64,000 bases of DNA from Xylanimonas cellulosilytica DSM 15894 (GTDB taxonomy: Bacteria; Actinomycetota; Actinomycetes; Actinomycetales; Cellulomonadaceae), in NCBI RefSeq assembly GCF_000024965.1, contig NC_013530.1:3286001-3350000 (forward strand), in the 5' to 3' direction. A model generated the notes under the pieces. It ran no database searches and had not been told where the DNA came from. It saw only the letters and a program-made list of their open reading frames with translations. Positions 9,396 through 18,822 of this stretch are shown in pieces. The position numbers were made by a program, and so were the translations under genes. Position 1 is the first letter of the stretch; each line of letters starts with the position of its first letter.

Positions 9396-10349
9396 TCAAC
9401 GCAGCTTCGGCGCGAACAGGCGGGTCACCAGGCGACCCACCAGGTTCAGGACAAGAACGATCACGATCAACGTCAGCGCCGCCGCCCACGCGCGCAGGAA
9501 GTTGATGTCGGGCACGCAGTAGAGGTCTGCCGGGTCGCAGGGGACCAGGCCGACGCGGTACTGGGTGTAGATGAACACGGGCAGCGTCATCATGCGGCCC
9601 TCGAACGGGTTGAAGTTGATCGAGTCCGCGAACCCGGCCGTGATGAGGATCGGTGCGGTCTCGCCGATGACGCGGGCGATGGCGAGCAGGATGCCCGTGG
9701 TGATGCCGGCCACCGAGGTGCGCAGCACCACCTTGACGATGGTCAGCCATCGGGGCACGCCCAGGGCGAGCGCGGCCTCGCGCAGCTCGTTCGGCACCAG
9801 CCGCAGCATCTCCTCGCAGGAGCGCACGACGACGGGGATCATCAGCACCGACACGGCGACGGCGGCCGCGATGCCGAGGCGGACGCCGGGCCCGAAGAAC
9901 AGCGAGAACAGCGTGAAGCTGAACAGGCCGGCGACGATCGACGGGATGCCCGTCATGACGTCCACGAAGAACGTCAGGGCGCGGGCCAGCGGGCCCCCCT
10001 TGCCGTACTCCACGAGGTAGATCGCGGTGAACAGGCCGATGGGCACCGAGATGACGGTCGCGATGAGGGTGATCACCACGGTGCCGACCATGGCGTGGTA
10101 GATGCCGCCGGCGTCGATGCCGCCGAAGACGCCGCGCATCGACACGGTCAGGAAGTACGGCGAGAGCCGCACGATGCCGCGGACGGCCACCGTCCACAGC
10201 AGCCACACGAGCGGCACCATGGCGACGGCGAAGGCCGCGTAGATCAGGCCCTTCATCACGCGGTTGACGCGCTTGCGGCCGATGTCGCCCGAGGCGAGCA
10301 TCGCGCGCACCTCGTCCTGCTTGGCCAGGACTGCGGTCGAGTCGCTCAT
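9396..10349 (-). CDS. pstA: phosphate ABC transporter permease PstA, copy 2
   Basis: 317-residue membrane permease with the loop NELREAALALGVPRW and motif [14 protein letters not shown] 10349 overlaps the pstC2 TGA by one base, the same junction as in operon 1. Compared with copy 1, the N-terminus, the first external loop and the region before the last helix (DPADLYCVPDINFLRAW) differ, while the coupling loops are conserved, as expected of old paralogues both under functional constraint. Confidence 0.95.
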   Translation of the reverse strand: MSDSTAVLAKQDEVRAMLASGDIGRKRVNRVMKGLIYAAFAVAMVPLVWLLWTVAVRGIVRLSPYFLTVSMRGVFGGIDAGGIYHAMVGTVVITLIATVISVPIGLFTAIYLVEYGKGGPLARALTFFVDVMTGIPSIVAGLFSFTLFSLFFGPGVRLGIAAAVAVSVLMIPVVVRSCEEMLRLVPNELREAALALGVPRWLTIVKVVLRTSVAGITTGILLAIARVIGETAPILITAGFADSINFNPFEGRMMTLPVFIYTQYRVGLVPCDPADLYCVPDINFLRAWAAALTLIVIVLVLNLVGRLVTRLFAPKLR

Positions 10350-11341
10350 CAGTTGGCCCCCGAGAATTCCTTGCGGCGCGAGACGATCCAGCGCGCCGCC
10401 ATGTTGACCAGCATCGTGATGACGAACAGCGCCAGGCCGGTCGCGATGAGCACGTTGACGCGCAGGCCCGCGGCCTCCGGGAACTGCGAGGCGATGAATG
10501 CCGCGATGGTCTGCTGCTGGCCGCCGTCGAAGATCTGGAAGGAGACGAGGATGCCGGGCGACAGGATCATCAGCACCGCCATCGTCTCGCCGAGCGCACG
10601 GCCCAGGCCCAGCATCGCGGCCGAGATCACGCCCGAGCGACCGAACGGCAGCACCGCCGTCCTGATGACCTCCCACTCGGTGGCGCCGAGCGCCAGCGCG
10701 GCCTCCTCGTGCAGGCGCGGGGTCTGCTTGAACACCTCGCGGCTCACGGCCGTGATGATCGGCAGGATCATCACGGCGAGCACGACGGCGGCGGTGGCCA
10801 CGGAGCGCCCCGTGGCGGTCGCACGGACCTCCAGGAACGGCAGCAGGCTGAGCGTCTCGGCGATCCACGTCCAGAAGGTGCGGATGAACGGGGCGAGCAC
10901 GGCGCCGCCCCACAGGCCGTAGACCACCGACGGGATGGCGGCGAGCAGGTCGACCAGGTAGCCCACCGTGGAGGCCACGCGCCGGGGCGCGTAGTGCGAG
11001 ATGAACAGCGCGATCCCGACGGCGACGGGCGTCGCGATGGTGAGCGCGATCAGGGCGGCGAGCAGCGTGCCGAACACCAGCGGGACGACGAGGTCCCACA
11101 GGCTGTTCATGCCCTGCGGCAGCACGCCCTGCGCGACCAGCTCGTCCGAGCCGGCGGTCAGGGCGGGCAGCGCCTGCTGCACGAGGAAGATCGCGACGGC
11201 CGCCAGGACGACGAGCAGGGCGATGCCCGACCCCGTCGAGATCCAGCGGAACCCGCGGCTGAAGCCGCGTTCTGCCCCGCGGCTGCGGCGGCGGCGCGTA
11301 CTGCCCTCAGGGAGGGAGTCGGTGCCGGCGGTGGTAGTCAC
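10349..11341 (-). CDS. pstC: phosphate ABC transporter permease PstC, copy 2
   Basis: 330 residues with a basic N-terminus (STRRRRSRGAERG), about six helices, coupling loop [19 protein letters not shown] and [13 protein letters not shown]. The GTG start overlaps the pstS2 stop (GTGA) and is preceded by AGGAGA. The tight coupling to pstS2 contrasts with the 100-bp gap in operon 1. Confidence 0.95.
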   Translation of the reverse strand: MTTTAGTDSLPEGSTRRRRSRGAERGFSRGFRWISTGSGIALLVVLAAVAIFLVQQALPALTAGSDELVAQGVLPQGMNSLWDLVVPLVFGTLLAALIALTIATPVAVGIALFISHYAPRRVASTVGYLVDLLAAIPSVVYGLWGGAVLAPFIRTFWTWIAETLSLLPFLEVRATATGRSVATAAVVLAVMILPIITAVSREVFKQTPRLHEEAALALGATEWEVIRTAVLPFGRSGVISAAMLGLGRALGETMAVLMILSPGILVSFQIFDGGQQQTIAAFIASQFPEAAGLRVNVLIATGLALFVITMLVNMAARWIVSRRKEFSGAN

Positions 11342-12474
11342 AGCTCTCCTTCGACGGACGTGATCGCTGCCAGCGACGTCTGGATGTCGGCGGCCAGCCG
11401 CCCGGAGATGGGCGCGGACCCGGCGATCTGCGCCGCGATCTGCTGACCCGCCTCCGACGTGACGAAGCCGAGGAACTGACGGACGAAGTCGGCGTCCGCC
11501 TCACTCTGGTACTGCAGGCAGACCACCGCGAACGAGACGAGCACGAGCGGGTAGGCCCCGGGGACGTCCGTGGCGCGGTCGACGGCGATCGCCAGGTCGA
11601 GCTCGTGCCGCCCCTCGTACAGCGGCGAGGCGTCCACGGCGAGCGCGGCACCCTCCGCCGAGATGCCGACCCACTCGTCGCCGACCAGGATCTTGGCGGT
11701 GCCCAGCGCCCCCACGCGCGAGGCGTCGGCGTAGGTGATGCCGCCGACGGTCTGCTGCACGGCGTTGATGACGCCCGAGGTGCCCTGGGCGGAGTCGCCA
11801 CCGGTCAGCGGCCACTGGCCCGAGACGTCCCAGATCCACACGTCGGGGGCGACGGAGGAGAGGTAGTCGACGAAGTTCGCCGTCGTGCCGGAGTCGTCGG
11901 AGCGGTGGACCGGCGTGATCCGCAGGTCGGGCAGGTCGACGCCGGGGTTGTCGGCGGCGATGGCCGGGTCGTCCCAGCGCGTCAGGTCGCGGCTGAAGAT
12001 GCGGGCCAGGTTGTCCGGCGACAGGTTGACGGTGTCGATGCCCGGCAGGTTGAACGTCACCGCGATGGGCGAGATGTAGATCGGCAGGTCGATCGCGCCC
12101 TCGGGGCCGCACACCGCGCGGGACTCCGCGATCTCCGCGTCCGAGAGCACCATGTCCGAGCCCGCGAACACGGCGCCGCCCGCGATGAGCTGGCGGCGGC
12201 CGCCGCCGGACCCGATGGGGTCGTAGTTCACGGTGGCGCTCGTGTGGGCGCCCTGGAACACGGCACGCCAGGCGTCCATGGCCGCCTCGATCGAGGAGGC
12301 GCCGGCGCCCGCGAACGTGCCGACGACGGACGGTCCGGTGAGCTCGACGACGAGGCCCTCGGGCACGCCCGGCCGCCCCTCGAGCGGGTTGTCCGAGCCG
12401 CAGGCGGCGAGGGTCAGCGCGAGCGCACCGGCCAGCACGGCGGCGCCGGCTCGGGTGAAGCGGCTGGTCTTCAC
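11338..12474 (-). CDS. pstS: phosphate ABC transporter substrate-binding lipoprotein PstS, copy 2
   Basis: 378 residues with a lipoprotein signal (LALTLAAC, Cys near residue 25) and the motifs GAGASSIE, DPIGSGGGRRQL, AGSD and HRSDDSGTTANF. GTG 12474 is the start: AGGATGGAC precedes it, and the nearby ATG is out of frame. Diverged from PstS1 along its whole length, so the two operons may differ in affinity. First gene of pst operon 2 and nearest to the senX3-regX3 genes. Confidence 0.95.
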   Translation of the reverse strand: MKTSRFTRAGAAVLAGALALTLAACGSDNPLEGRPGVPEGLVVELTGPSVVGTFAGAGASSIEAAMDAWRAVFQGAHTSATVNYDPIGSGGGRRQLIAGGAVFAGSDMVLSDAEIAESRAVCGPEGAIDLPIYISPIAVTFNLPGIDTVNLSPDNLARIFSRDLTRWDDPAIAADNPGVDLPDLRITPVHRSDDSGTTANFVDYLSSVAPDVWIWDVSGQWPLTGGDSAQGTSGVINAVQQTVGGITYADASRVGALGTAKILVGDEWVGISAEGAALAVDASPLYEGRHELDLAIAVDRATDVPGAYPLVLVSFAVVCLQYQSEADADFVRQFLGFVTSEAGQQIAAQIAGSAPISGRLAADIQTSLAAITSVEGEL

Positions 12475-12526
12475 GAGGGTCCATCCTGTTCACGGCGTGG
12501 GTGCACCGGGCGGGGCACGGCACCGA

Positions 12527-12579
12527 CGTTAGGCAGCAAAGGAAACCCGCTCCAGACGGAAGGTGAACACCAGGTGAAC
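12527..12579 (-). promoter_or_regulatory. PHO box and -10 of pst operon 2
   Basis: Two contiguous 11-nt direct repeats on the minus strand, GTTCACCTGGT (12579-12569) and GTTCACCTTCC (12568-12558), each with a perfect GTTCACC core. A -10 candidate TAACGT (12532-12527) lies 25 nt further on. It has more consensus-like cores than the operon 1 box. This 231-bp gap between regX3 and pstS2 holds nothing else I recognise. Confidence 0.85.
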
Positions 12580-12705
12580 ACGCTCCACGCCACCGCCACC
12601 TCGGTGTCCTGTGACCAGCGTAGGAGCGTCCCCCGTGATGAGCGACACAGGCGCAGCGCACTGCCGAAACCGGTCAGCGCGCGCCCGCACGAGGCTCGCG
12701 GCGCG

Positions 12706-13446
12706 TCAGCCCTCGCTGTCCGCGAGCTTGTAGCCCAGGCCGCGCACCGTGAGCAGGAAGCGCGGCGTGCCGGGGTCCGGCTCGATCTTGGCGCGCAGCC
12801 GCTTGACGTGGACGTCGAGCGTCTTGGTGTCCCCCACGTAGTCGGCGCCCCACACGCGGTCGATGAGCTGCCCACGGGTCAGCACCCGGCCGGCGTTGCG
12901 CAGCAGCAGCTCGAGCAGGTCGAACTCCTTGAGCGGCAGCGCCACCGGGGCGCCGTCGACCGTCACCGTGTGCCGGTCGACGTCCATCCGCACCGGTCCG
13001 ACGTCGAGCACGCCGTCGTCGTCCTCCCATCCGTGCCGTCCGTCGTCGGGCCGCGCACGGCCCGACGGGTCGACGGCGACAGGCGCGCGACGGCGCAGCA
13101 CGGCGCGCACGCGCGCGAGCAGCTCGCGGAACGAGTACGGCTTGGTGACGTAGTCGTCCGCGCCGAGCTCGAGACCCACCACCTTGTCGATCTCGGTGTC
13201 CTTGGCCGTCAGCATGATCACCGGGACGTCGCTGACCAGCCGCAGACGGCGGCACACCTCGGTGCCCGAGAGGCCCGGGAGCATGAGGTCGAGCAGCACG
13301 ATGTCGATGCCGCCGTCGGCCTCGAACTTCTCGATCGCCTCCAGACCGTCGGCCGCCGCGACGACGTCGAAGCCCTCCCGCGCGAGCTGGTACGTCAGCG
13401 GATCACGGTAGGACTCCTCGTCCTCGACCACGAGGATGCGTGTCAC
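12706..13446 (-). CDS. regX3: OmpR-family phosphate response regulator RegX3/PhoP
   Basis: 246 residues. Receiver domain (1-120) starts TRILVVEDEES and carries the phospho-Asp in LLDLMLPG and the Lys in VTKPYSF. The winged-helix effector domain ends RFLLTVRGLGYKLADSEG. The GTG start lies 8 nt after AGGAGG and overlaps the senX3 stop (GTGA). In mycobacteria RegX3, and in Streptomyces PhoP, activate pst genes under phosphate limitation. Its place between the pst operons and phoU, and the PHO boxes at both pst promoters, support that role. Confidence 0.92.
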   Translation of the reverse strand: MTRILVVEDEESYRDPLTYQLAREGFDVVAAADGLEAIEKFEADGGIDIVLLDLMLPGLSGTEVCRRLRLVSDVPVIMLTAKDTEIDKVVGLELGADDYVTKPYSFRELLARVRAVLRRRAPVAVDPSGRARPDDGRHGWEDDDGVLDVGPVRMDVDRHTVTVDGAPVALPLKEFDLLELLLRNAGRVLTRGQLIDRVWGADYVGDTKTLDVHVKRLRAKIEPDPGTPRFLLTVRGLGYKLADSEG

Positions 13447-14606
13447 GCACCCACCTCCTTGAGTGTCGGTTGCGGCACGTCGGCCGCGGGGATGCGCAGG
13501 GTGAAGGTCGAGCCGCGCCCCGGCTCGGACCACATCTGCACGTCGCCACCGTGGTCGGCGGCGACGTGCTTGACGATCGACAGGCCCAGCCCGGTGCCGC
13601 CCGTGTCCCGCGACCGTGCCGGGTCGACCCGGTAGAACCGCTCGAAGACGCGATCCTGCTCGTCCAGGGCGATGCCGACGCCCTGGTCGACGACGGTGAT
13701 CTCGACGAGCCCTGCCCGTTCGCTCACCCCGACCCCGACCCGGGTGTTGGACGGCGAGTACGACACGGCGTTGTCGAGCAGGTTGCGCACGGCGGTGACC
13801 AGCAGGTTGTGATCGCCGAACACGAGCGCGTCCTGGACCCCGCCGACCGTGATCACGATGTTCTTCGCCGCCGCGGTGGTCCGGGCGCGGTCCACCGCCT
13901 CCTCGACGACGGCGGCGACGTCGACCGAGCGCACGTCGGACAGCGCGCCCGTGGCCTGGAGGCGGGAGAGCTCGATGATCTCGTGGACGAGCGCCGACAG
14001 GCGCCTGGCCTCACGCTGCATGCGCTCGGTGAACCGGCGCACCGCCACCGGGTCGTCCGCGGCGTCGGCCACGGTCTCGGCGAGCAGCGCGATCGCCCCG
14101 ACCGGCGTCTTGAGCTCGTGCGAGACGTTGACGACGAAGTCGCGCCGGATCGCCTCGACCCGGCGGGCCTCCGTGCGGTCCTCCGCGAGCACCAGCACGC
14201 GATCGACGCCCAGCGGCGCCACACGGACCTGCAGCAGCACCGTGCCCGAGCCGATCGGGCCGCGCGGCAGCTCGACCTCCTGCTCGCGGATCACCCCGTC
14301 GCGCCGCACCCGGGCGACGAGGTCGCGCACCGCCGCGTGCGTGAGCTGGTCCGTGCGCACCAGACCCAGCGCGTACGCCGGCGGGGAGGCGCGCAGCACG
14401 TCGTCCTCGGCGTCGAGCACCACGGCCGCCGAGCGCAGCACCGACAGCACGCGGACGAGCCCGTCGTCCAGCTCCGGCTCCGGGTGCGGCGGGAGCCGGC
14501 GCTGCTCACGGTCCGAGAGCTTGAAGGCGATGGCGGCGATGACGCCGACCACCACGCCCAGGAAGCCGGCGATGGTCACCGACACCCCGGAGATGATTCC
14601 GTCCAC
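13443..14606 (-). CDS. senX3: phosphate-sensing histidine kinase SenX3/PhoR
   Basis: 387 residues: one N-terminal membrane helix (about 4-28), a PAS-like region (50-160), the H-box VNVSHELKTPVGAI with phospho-His near residue 175, then NLLDNAVSYSPS, DQGVGI and GGTGLGLSI of the ATPase domain. There is no extracytoplasmic sensor domain, as in mycobacterial SenX3, which reads phosphate status through PstSCAB/PhoU. GTG 14606 is chosen over an upstream ATG (14690) because TACTCT lies exactly 6 nt before it, suggesting a leaderless transcript. Confidence 0.9.
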   Translation of the reverse strand: MDGIISGVSVTIAGFLGVVVGVIAAIAFKLSDREQRRLPPHPEPELDDGLVRVLSVLRSAAVVLDAEDDVLRASPPAYALGLVRTDQLTHAAVRDLVARVRRDGVIREQEVELPRGPIGSGTVLLQVRVAPLGVDRVLVLAEDRTEARRVEAIRRDFVVNVSHELKTPVGAIALLAETVADAADDPVAVRRFTERMQREARRLSALVHEIIELSRLQATGALSDVRSVDVAAVVEEAVDRARTTAAAKNIVITVGGVQDALVFGDHNLLVTAVRNLLDNAVSYSPSNTRVGVGVSERAGLVEITVVDQGVGIALDEQDRVFERFYRVDPARSRDTGGTGLGLSIVKHVAADHGGDVQMWSEPGRGSTFTLRIPAADVPQPTLKEVGA

Positions 14607-14612
14607 GACCCC

Positions 14613-14618
14613 AGAGTA
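14613..14618 (-). promoter_or_regulatory. leaderless -10 of senX3
   Basis: TACTCT on the minus strand, then 6 nt, then the GTG start at 14606. Transcription would begin at the start codon. Confidence 0.6.
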
Positions 14619-14678
14619 GGGGCCGCGATCGACCGTCCGACGCCCAGGAACCACCCTGGTCCCGGCCTGTCGACTCGT

Positions 14679-14711
14679 GTTCACCGCCAAGGCACCTAGA
14701 GTTCATGGGAG
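14679..14711 (+). promoter_or_regulatory. PHO-box-like triple repeat and -10 of phoU
   Basis: Three consecutive 11-nt units: GTTCACCGCCA, AGGCACCTAGA (degenerate) and GTTCATGGGAG. A TANNNT -10 (TAGAGT, 14697-14702) lies across units two and three. phoU is PhoP-dependent in Streptomyces, so the arrangement is plausible, but the -10 inside the box is unlike the two pst boxes. Confidence 0.55.
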
Positions 14712-14799
14712 GAGTCCTGGTGCGTGAGACGGTGTGGTCGACGCGCCCCCGCGTCATCGACGCATGCCGGGGCTCGGGCACACGTGGGAGAGGAATCAC

Positions 14800-15459
14800 A
14801 TGCGACAGATCTTCGAAGCCGAGCTCCGGCAGATCGGAGACGACCTGGTCGAGATGGCCCAGCTCGTCGAGCAGGCCGTGGCCGGGGCCGGAAAGGCGCT
14901 GCTCGAGGCCGACCTGCAGACCGCGCAGCAGGTCATCGCCGGCGACCACGAGATCGACGCGCTGCACCGCGCCCTGGACGAACGGTGCGTCCACATCCTC
15001 GCCCAGCAGGCGCCCGTCGCCACCGACCTGCGCGTCGTCGTCTCCGCGCTGCGCATGAGCGCCACGCTGGAGCGCATGGGCGACCTGGCCCGCCACGTCG
15101 CCGAGGTGGCCCGCGGCCGCTACCCCGCGCACGCGATCCGCGCGACGGCGCAGCCGACCTTCGCCGGCATGGCCGAGGCGGCCGCCGAGGTGGCCCGTGA
15201 GGTCACCGTGCTGCTCAGCACCCGCGACCTCGAGCTCGCCGGCGAGATCGAGAAGAACGACGACGTGCTCGACAACCTGCACGCCCAGACGTTCGCGACG
15301 ATCCTCGGCCCCGAGTGGGACGGCACCACGCAGGAGGCCGTCGACATCACGCTCGTGGGCCGCTACCTGGAGCGCTTCGGCGACCACGCGACCTCGATCG
15401 CACGCCGCATCGTGTTCCTCGTGACCGGCGACGTCGACGAAGGCCCGACGCACGACTGA
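14800..15459 (+). CDS. phoU: phosphate signalling regulator PhoU
   Basis: 219 residues forming two PhoU three-helix repeats (about 1-105 and 110-215), each with an acidic metal-site motif of the E/DXXXD type (LERMGDLARHVAEVA near 90; LERFGDHATSIARRI near 190). PhoU links the Pst transporter to the SenX3 kinase and damps the phosphate response. The ATG at 14800 follows GAGAGGA by about 7 nt. It is divergent from senX3-regX3 and ends in a strong hairpin. Confidence 0.95.
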   Translation: MRQIFEAELRQIGDDLVEMAQLVEQAVAGAGKALLEADLQTAQQVIAGDHEIDALHRALDERCVHILAQQAPVATDLRVVVSALRMSATLERMGDLARHVAEVARGRYPAHAIRATAQPTFAGMAEAAAEVAREVTVLLSTRDLELAGEIEKNDDVLDNLHAQTFATILGPEWDGTTQEAVDITLVGRYLERFGDHATSIARRIVFLVTGDVDEGPTHD

Positions 15460-15476
15460 CGGCCCTGCAGAGACGC

Positions 15477-15518
15477 GCGAACGGCGCCGCACCTCGAACG
15501 AGGTGCGGCGCCGTTCGC
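15477..15518 (+). terminator. phoU terminator hairpin
   Basis: Perfect inverted repeat of about 20 bp (starting GCGAACGGCGCCGCACCT) centred on AA, 17 nt after the phoU stop. Confidence 0.85.
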
Positions 15519-15521
15519 CTA

Positions 15522-15585
15522 CCGGTGGTTGAGCCTGTCGAAACCACCCCACGCTGGAAGTGGTTTCGACAGGCTCAACCACCGG
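15522..15585. repeat. inverted pair of VVEPVETT repeats
   Basis: Two perfectly complementary 26-nt arms (15522-15547 and 15560-15585) with a 12-nt spacer. Each arm contains the GTGGTTTCGACAGGCTCAAC core also seen at 4329. Placed between the ends of convergent phoU and gpmA, it can fold into a long hairpin and may act as a terminator for gpmA. Confidence 0.85.
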
Positions 15586-15598
15586 GGGCGGTGTGCGG

Positions 15599-16336
15599 CT
15601 ACTTGCCCTGGTTGGCGACCGCGGCGATCGCGTCGGCCGCGGCGGCGGGGTCGAGGTAGGTGCCGCCGGGCGTGACCGGCGTGAAGTCCTCGTCCAGCTC
15701 GTAGACCAGCGGGATGCCCGTGGGGATGTTGAGGCCCGCGATGGTCGCGTCGTCGATGCCGTCGAGGTGCTTGACGATGGCGCGCAGCGAGTTGCCGTGC
15801 GCGGCCACCAGCACCGTCTTGCCCGCCTTGAGGTCGGGGACGATCTCGGACTCCCAGTACGGCAGGGCCCGGACGAGCACCTGCGCGAGCGCCTCGGCGC
15901 GCGGGATCGGCTCCCCGGCGTAGCGCACGTCGGCGTCCTGCGAGAACTCCGAGCCGAGCTCGATCTCGGGCGGCGGCACGTCGTAGGAACGGCGCCACAG
16001 CATGAACTGGTCGTCGCCGTACTGGTCGCGGACCTGCTTCTTGTCCTTGCCCTGGAGGTCACCGTAGTGACGCTCGTTGAGGCGCCACGACCGCTTGACC
16101 GGGATCCAGTGCCGGTCGGCGGAGTCGAGGGCCAGGTTGGCGGTCATGATGGCGCGGCGCAGGAGCGACGTGTGGACGACGTCGGGGTTGACGCCCGCCT
16201 CCTTGAGGAGCTCGCCACCACGGGTGGCCTCCCCGCGGCCCTTCTCGGACAGGGGCACGTCGACCCAGCCGGTGAAGAGGTTCTTGGCGTTCCACTCGCT
16301 CTCGCCATGGCGGAGCAGCACGAGGGTGTAGGTCAT
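15599..16336 (-). CDS. gpmA: 2,3-bisphosphoglycerate-dependent phosphoglycerate mutase
   Basis: 245 residues. It begins with the phospho-His motif LRHGESEWN (His near residue 9); [19 protein letters not shown] and [17 protein letters not shown] are also present, all diagnostic of cofactor-dependent PGM of glycolysis. CAAGAT lies exactly 6 nt before the ATG at 16336, so that start is preferred over the ATG at 16342. Leftward, separated from mshA by about 60 bp. Confidence 0.95.
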   Translation of the reverse strand: MTYTLVLLRHGESEWNAKNLFTGWVDVPLSEKGRGEATRGGELLKEAGVNPDVVHTSLLRRAIMTANLALDSADRHWIPVKRSWRLNERHYGDLQGKDKKQVRDQYGDDQFMLWRRSYDVPPPEIELGSEFSQDADVRYAGEPIPRAEALAQVLVRALPYWESEIVPDLKAGKTVLVAAHGNSLRAIVKHLDGIDDATIAGLNIPTGIPLVYELDEDFTPVTPGGTYLDPAAAADAIAAVANQGK

Positions 16337-16395
16337 GCCCATATCTTGCCCCCACCTGGCCCGGCCCCGCGCGGGGGTGTCATCGCCGGGGCGGG

Positions 16396-17649
16396 TCAGC
16401 GGGCGGGACGACGCTTCGTGGCCTGGGCGTACACGTCGAGCATCGCCGCCGCGGCCTCGTCCCAGCCGAAGCGCCGCGACGCGGCACGAGCCCCCGCGGC
16501 CAGCCGGGCGCGTCGCCCGTCGTCCGCCAGCAGCGCGCCCAGCACGTCCGCCCAGGCCAGCGGGTCGTGGCCGTCCACCAGCACGCCGTTGACGTCGTCG
16601 AGCACCACCGTGCGCAGCCCGCCGACGGCGGCGGCCACGACCGGGGTGCCGCACGCCTGCGCCTCCGCGGCGACCAGCCCGAACGACTCGTTGTGGGACG
16701 GCACGGCGACGACGTCGGCGGCCCGGTACCAGTCCGCGAGACGGCGTCGCTCGACCGGCGGGTGGACCAGCACGCGGTCCCGCACGCCGCACTGGTGGGC
16801 GAGCGCCTCCAGCTCGCGCACCGCCGTCGGGCGCCCGCTCGCACCTCCGAGGACGACGAGGCGCACCTCCTCGGGCAGGTGCTCGAGCGCCTGGACCAGC
16901 ACGTCCGGGCCCTTGAGGAGCTGCACACGCCCCGCGAAGAGGATCAGCGGGGAGTCCACGGGCAGGCCGAGCCGCTCGCGGAGGGCAGTGCGCGCGGTGG
17001 CGTCGGACGGGACCGGCGGCGTGAACGTGTCGAGGTCGACGCCGGGCGGGACGACGTGGATCCGGTCCAGGTCCGCGCCGTACAGGCGCACCAGGTCCTC
17101 GGCCTCCTCGCGCGTGCTGGCCACGAGCGCGTCGCTCGCGGCGACCACCTGCTCCTCGCCGATGACGCGGCCCTGCGGCTCGGGGACGTCCCCGGGAGCG
17201 AGCGCGGCGTTCTTGACGCGCGCCATCGTGTGCATGGTGTGGACGAGCGGCACGTCCCAGCGCTCCGCGGCGAGCCAGCCCGCCTGCCCGGACAGCCAGT
17301 AGTGCGTGTGCACGACGTCGTACCAGCCCTCGGACCGGTGCGCCTCGGCGCGCAGGACGCCCGCCGTGAAGGCGCAGAGCTGGCCGGGCAGGTCGTTCTT
17401 GTCGAGGCCCTCGAACGGCCCCGCCGGGACGTGCAGCACGCGGATGCCCGGCTGGACGTCGACGACGGGCGGCTGGGCGGAGCTCGTGGCGCGCGTGAAG
17501 ATCTCGACCTCCGCGCCCCGCCGCGCCAGCGCCCGGGACAGCTCCAGGACGTAGACGTTCATGCCGCCGGCGTCGCCCGTGCCGGGCTGGTCGAGCGGGC
17601 TCGTGTGCACGCTGAGCATCGCCACGCGGGGGCCGCGGGTGCCGGGCAT
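16396..17649 (-). CDS. mshA: D-inositol-3-phosphate glycosyltransferase
   Basis: MshA transfers GlcNAc from UDP-GlcNAc to inositol 3-phosphate, the first step of mycothiol synthesis. 417-residue GT-B protein with [18 protein letters not shown] near residue 17, [22 protein letters not shown] near 245 and the C-terminal donor-site motif [19 protein letters not shown]. Mycothiol is restricted to actinobacteria, which supports the taxonomic call. The ATG overlaps the lactonase-like stop (TGATG). gpmA and mshA are neighbours in several actinobacteria. Confidence 0.93.
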   Translation of the reverse strand: MPGTRGPRVAMLSVHTSPLDQPGTGDAGGMNVYVLELSRALARRGAEVEIFTRATSSAQPPVVDVQPGIRVLHVPAGPFEGLDKNDLPGQLCAFTAGVLRAEAHRSEGWYDVVHTHYWLSGQAGWLAAERWDVPLVHTMHTMARVKNAALAPGDVPEPQGRVIGEEQVVAASDALVASTREEAEDLVRLYGADLDRIHVVPPGVDLDTFTPPVPSDATARTALRERLGLPVDSPLILFAGRVQLLKGPDVLVQALEHLPEEVRLVVLGGASGRPTAVRELEALAHQCGVRDRVLVHPPVERRRLADWYRAADVVAVPSHNESFGLVAAEAQACGTPVVAAAVGGLRTVVLDDVNGVLVDGHDPLAWADVLGALLADDGRRARLAAGARAASRRFGWDEAAAAMLDVYAQATKRRPAR

Positions 17650-18734
17650 CAGGCCTCCAGCACGCAGGCGGGCGGCGTCGGGAGCGCGAGCCGGTCCACG
17701 ACCTCGCCCTTGCCGGTCGCGGCGTCGACCAGGACGGCCGCGAGGTCGCTGGTGCCCTGGTGGGCGACGACGACGAGGAGGCGGCCGTCCGCTGCCTCGC
17801 CCAGCACCGCGTGGTGCCGGGGCCAGGCACCCGCGCCGAGGTCGATGTCGGCGAGCGGTGCGACGACGGTTCCGCCGTCCGGACCTGTGACCACCCGGTG
17901 CGCCGCGAGCACGTCCGCGCCGCGCACACCGAGCAGCAGCAGGTCGCCCGTGGCGGTGAGGTGAGAGGGCAGGGAGCCGTCCGCGCCGCTCGCCGCGGCG
18001 GCAGTAACCGCGGTGGCGGGCACCGCCGACGACGGCATCCACGTCCCGTCGCCCGACGGGGTCAGCACGTGCAGGGCGACGTCGAGCTCCCCGGCGACGG
18101 CGATCCCGCCGCCCGGGAGGCCGACGAGGTGGCGGGGGCCGGTGCCGGGCGGGAGGGTCGCGGCCGACGTCACGGGCAACGGGGCGCCGGTCAGGCGCGC
18201 CGGGTAGCGGCGGATGACGTCGGCGCCCAGGTCGACCACGAGCACGTCGTCGCCGGCCGACGCGGTGAAGTGCGCGTGCGGGCCCTCCTGGCGGTCGGCA
18301 CGCGGGCCGGTGCCGCTGCCGCGGTGACGCACGGGCTCGGCGGTGGCGAACGAGCCGGTCACCGGGTCGAGCCGCACCGCGGCGGCCACCCCGTCCATGT
18401 AGTTGGCCACCCACAGGACGTCGTCGAGGGCCAGCAGGTGACAGGGCGAGTCGCCGCCCGAGGCGACCGTGACCGGCTCCCCCAGGGCGCCGTCGTCGAG
18501 GAGCGGGAACGCGGCGACCGCGCCGTCGGCCCGCTCGGCGACGGCGTAGAGCGTGCGGCCGGACGGGTGCAGGGCGAGGAACGAGGGGGCGGGTGTCTCG
18601 GCCACCAGCCTGGCCGTGCCGAACCGGCCGCCCGCGTCGACCTCGACGTGCCAGACGCCCTCGCCCGAGCCGGCGGCGCTGCCCGGTGCGGGGTAGGTGC
18701 CGATCCAGAGCGCGCGGGGCGCGGGTGCAGTCAT
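17649..18734 (-). CDS. beta-propeller lactonase family protein
   Basis: 361 residues resembling the 7-bladed 6-phosphogluconolactonase-like family (Lactonase/PF10282): WIGTYP near the N-terminus, [34 protein letters not shown], and a late PRHHAVL. No signal peptide, so probably cytoplasmic. Catalytic competence for 6-phosphogluconolactone is unproven. ATG 18734 is chosen because TACGCT sits 6 nt before it and the homologous region starts there. Coupled to mshA by a one-base overlap, a link I cannot explain functionally. Confidence 0.8.
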   Translation of the reverse strand: MTAPAPRALWIGTYPAPGSAAGSGEGVWHVEVDAGGRFGTARLVAETPAPSFLALHPSGRTLYAVAERADGAVAAFPLLDDGALGEPVTVASGGDSPCHLLALDDVLWVANYMDGVAAAVRLDPVTGSFATAEPVRHRGSGTGPRADRQEGPHAHFTASAGDDVLVVDLGADVIRRYPARLTGAPLPVTSAATLPPGTGPRHLVGLPGGGIAVAGELDVALHVLTPSGDGTWMPSSAVPATAVTAAAASGADGSLPSHLTATGDLLLLGVRGADVLAAHRVVTGPDGGTVVAPLADIDLGAGAWPRHHAVLGEAADGRLLVVVAHQGTSDLAAVLVDAATGKGEVVDRLALPTPPACVLEA

Positions 18735-18740
18735 GGGGGA

Positions 18741-18746
18741 AGCGTA
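18741..18746 (-). promoter_or_regulatory. leaderless -10 of the lactonase-like gene
   Basis: TACGCT on the minus strand with a 6-nt gap to the ATG at 18734. Probably the promoter for the lactonase-like gene and mshA. Confidence 0.6.
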
Positions 18747-18761
18747 GAGCGGGACACACGA

Positions 18762-18800
18762 ACGGCGGGTGCACCGTCCCTGGGACGATGCACCCGCCGT
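18762..18800 (-). terminator. lsr2 terminator hairpin
   Basis: 12-bp perfect stem (ACGGCGGGTGCA and complement) around a 15-nt region that can itself pair further, 23 nt after the lsr2 stop. Confidence 0.75.
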
Positions 18801-18822
18801 GCGCGTGCTGAGTGGTGCTGCG

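Noticed and set aside
14606-14690. Upstream ATG at 14690 as the senX3 start
   Set aside because: The added residues are polar and non-homologous, and would overlap the phoU promoter. TACTCT is placed for a leaderless start at 14606.
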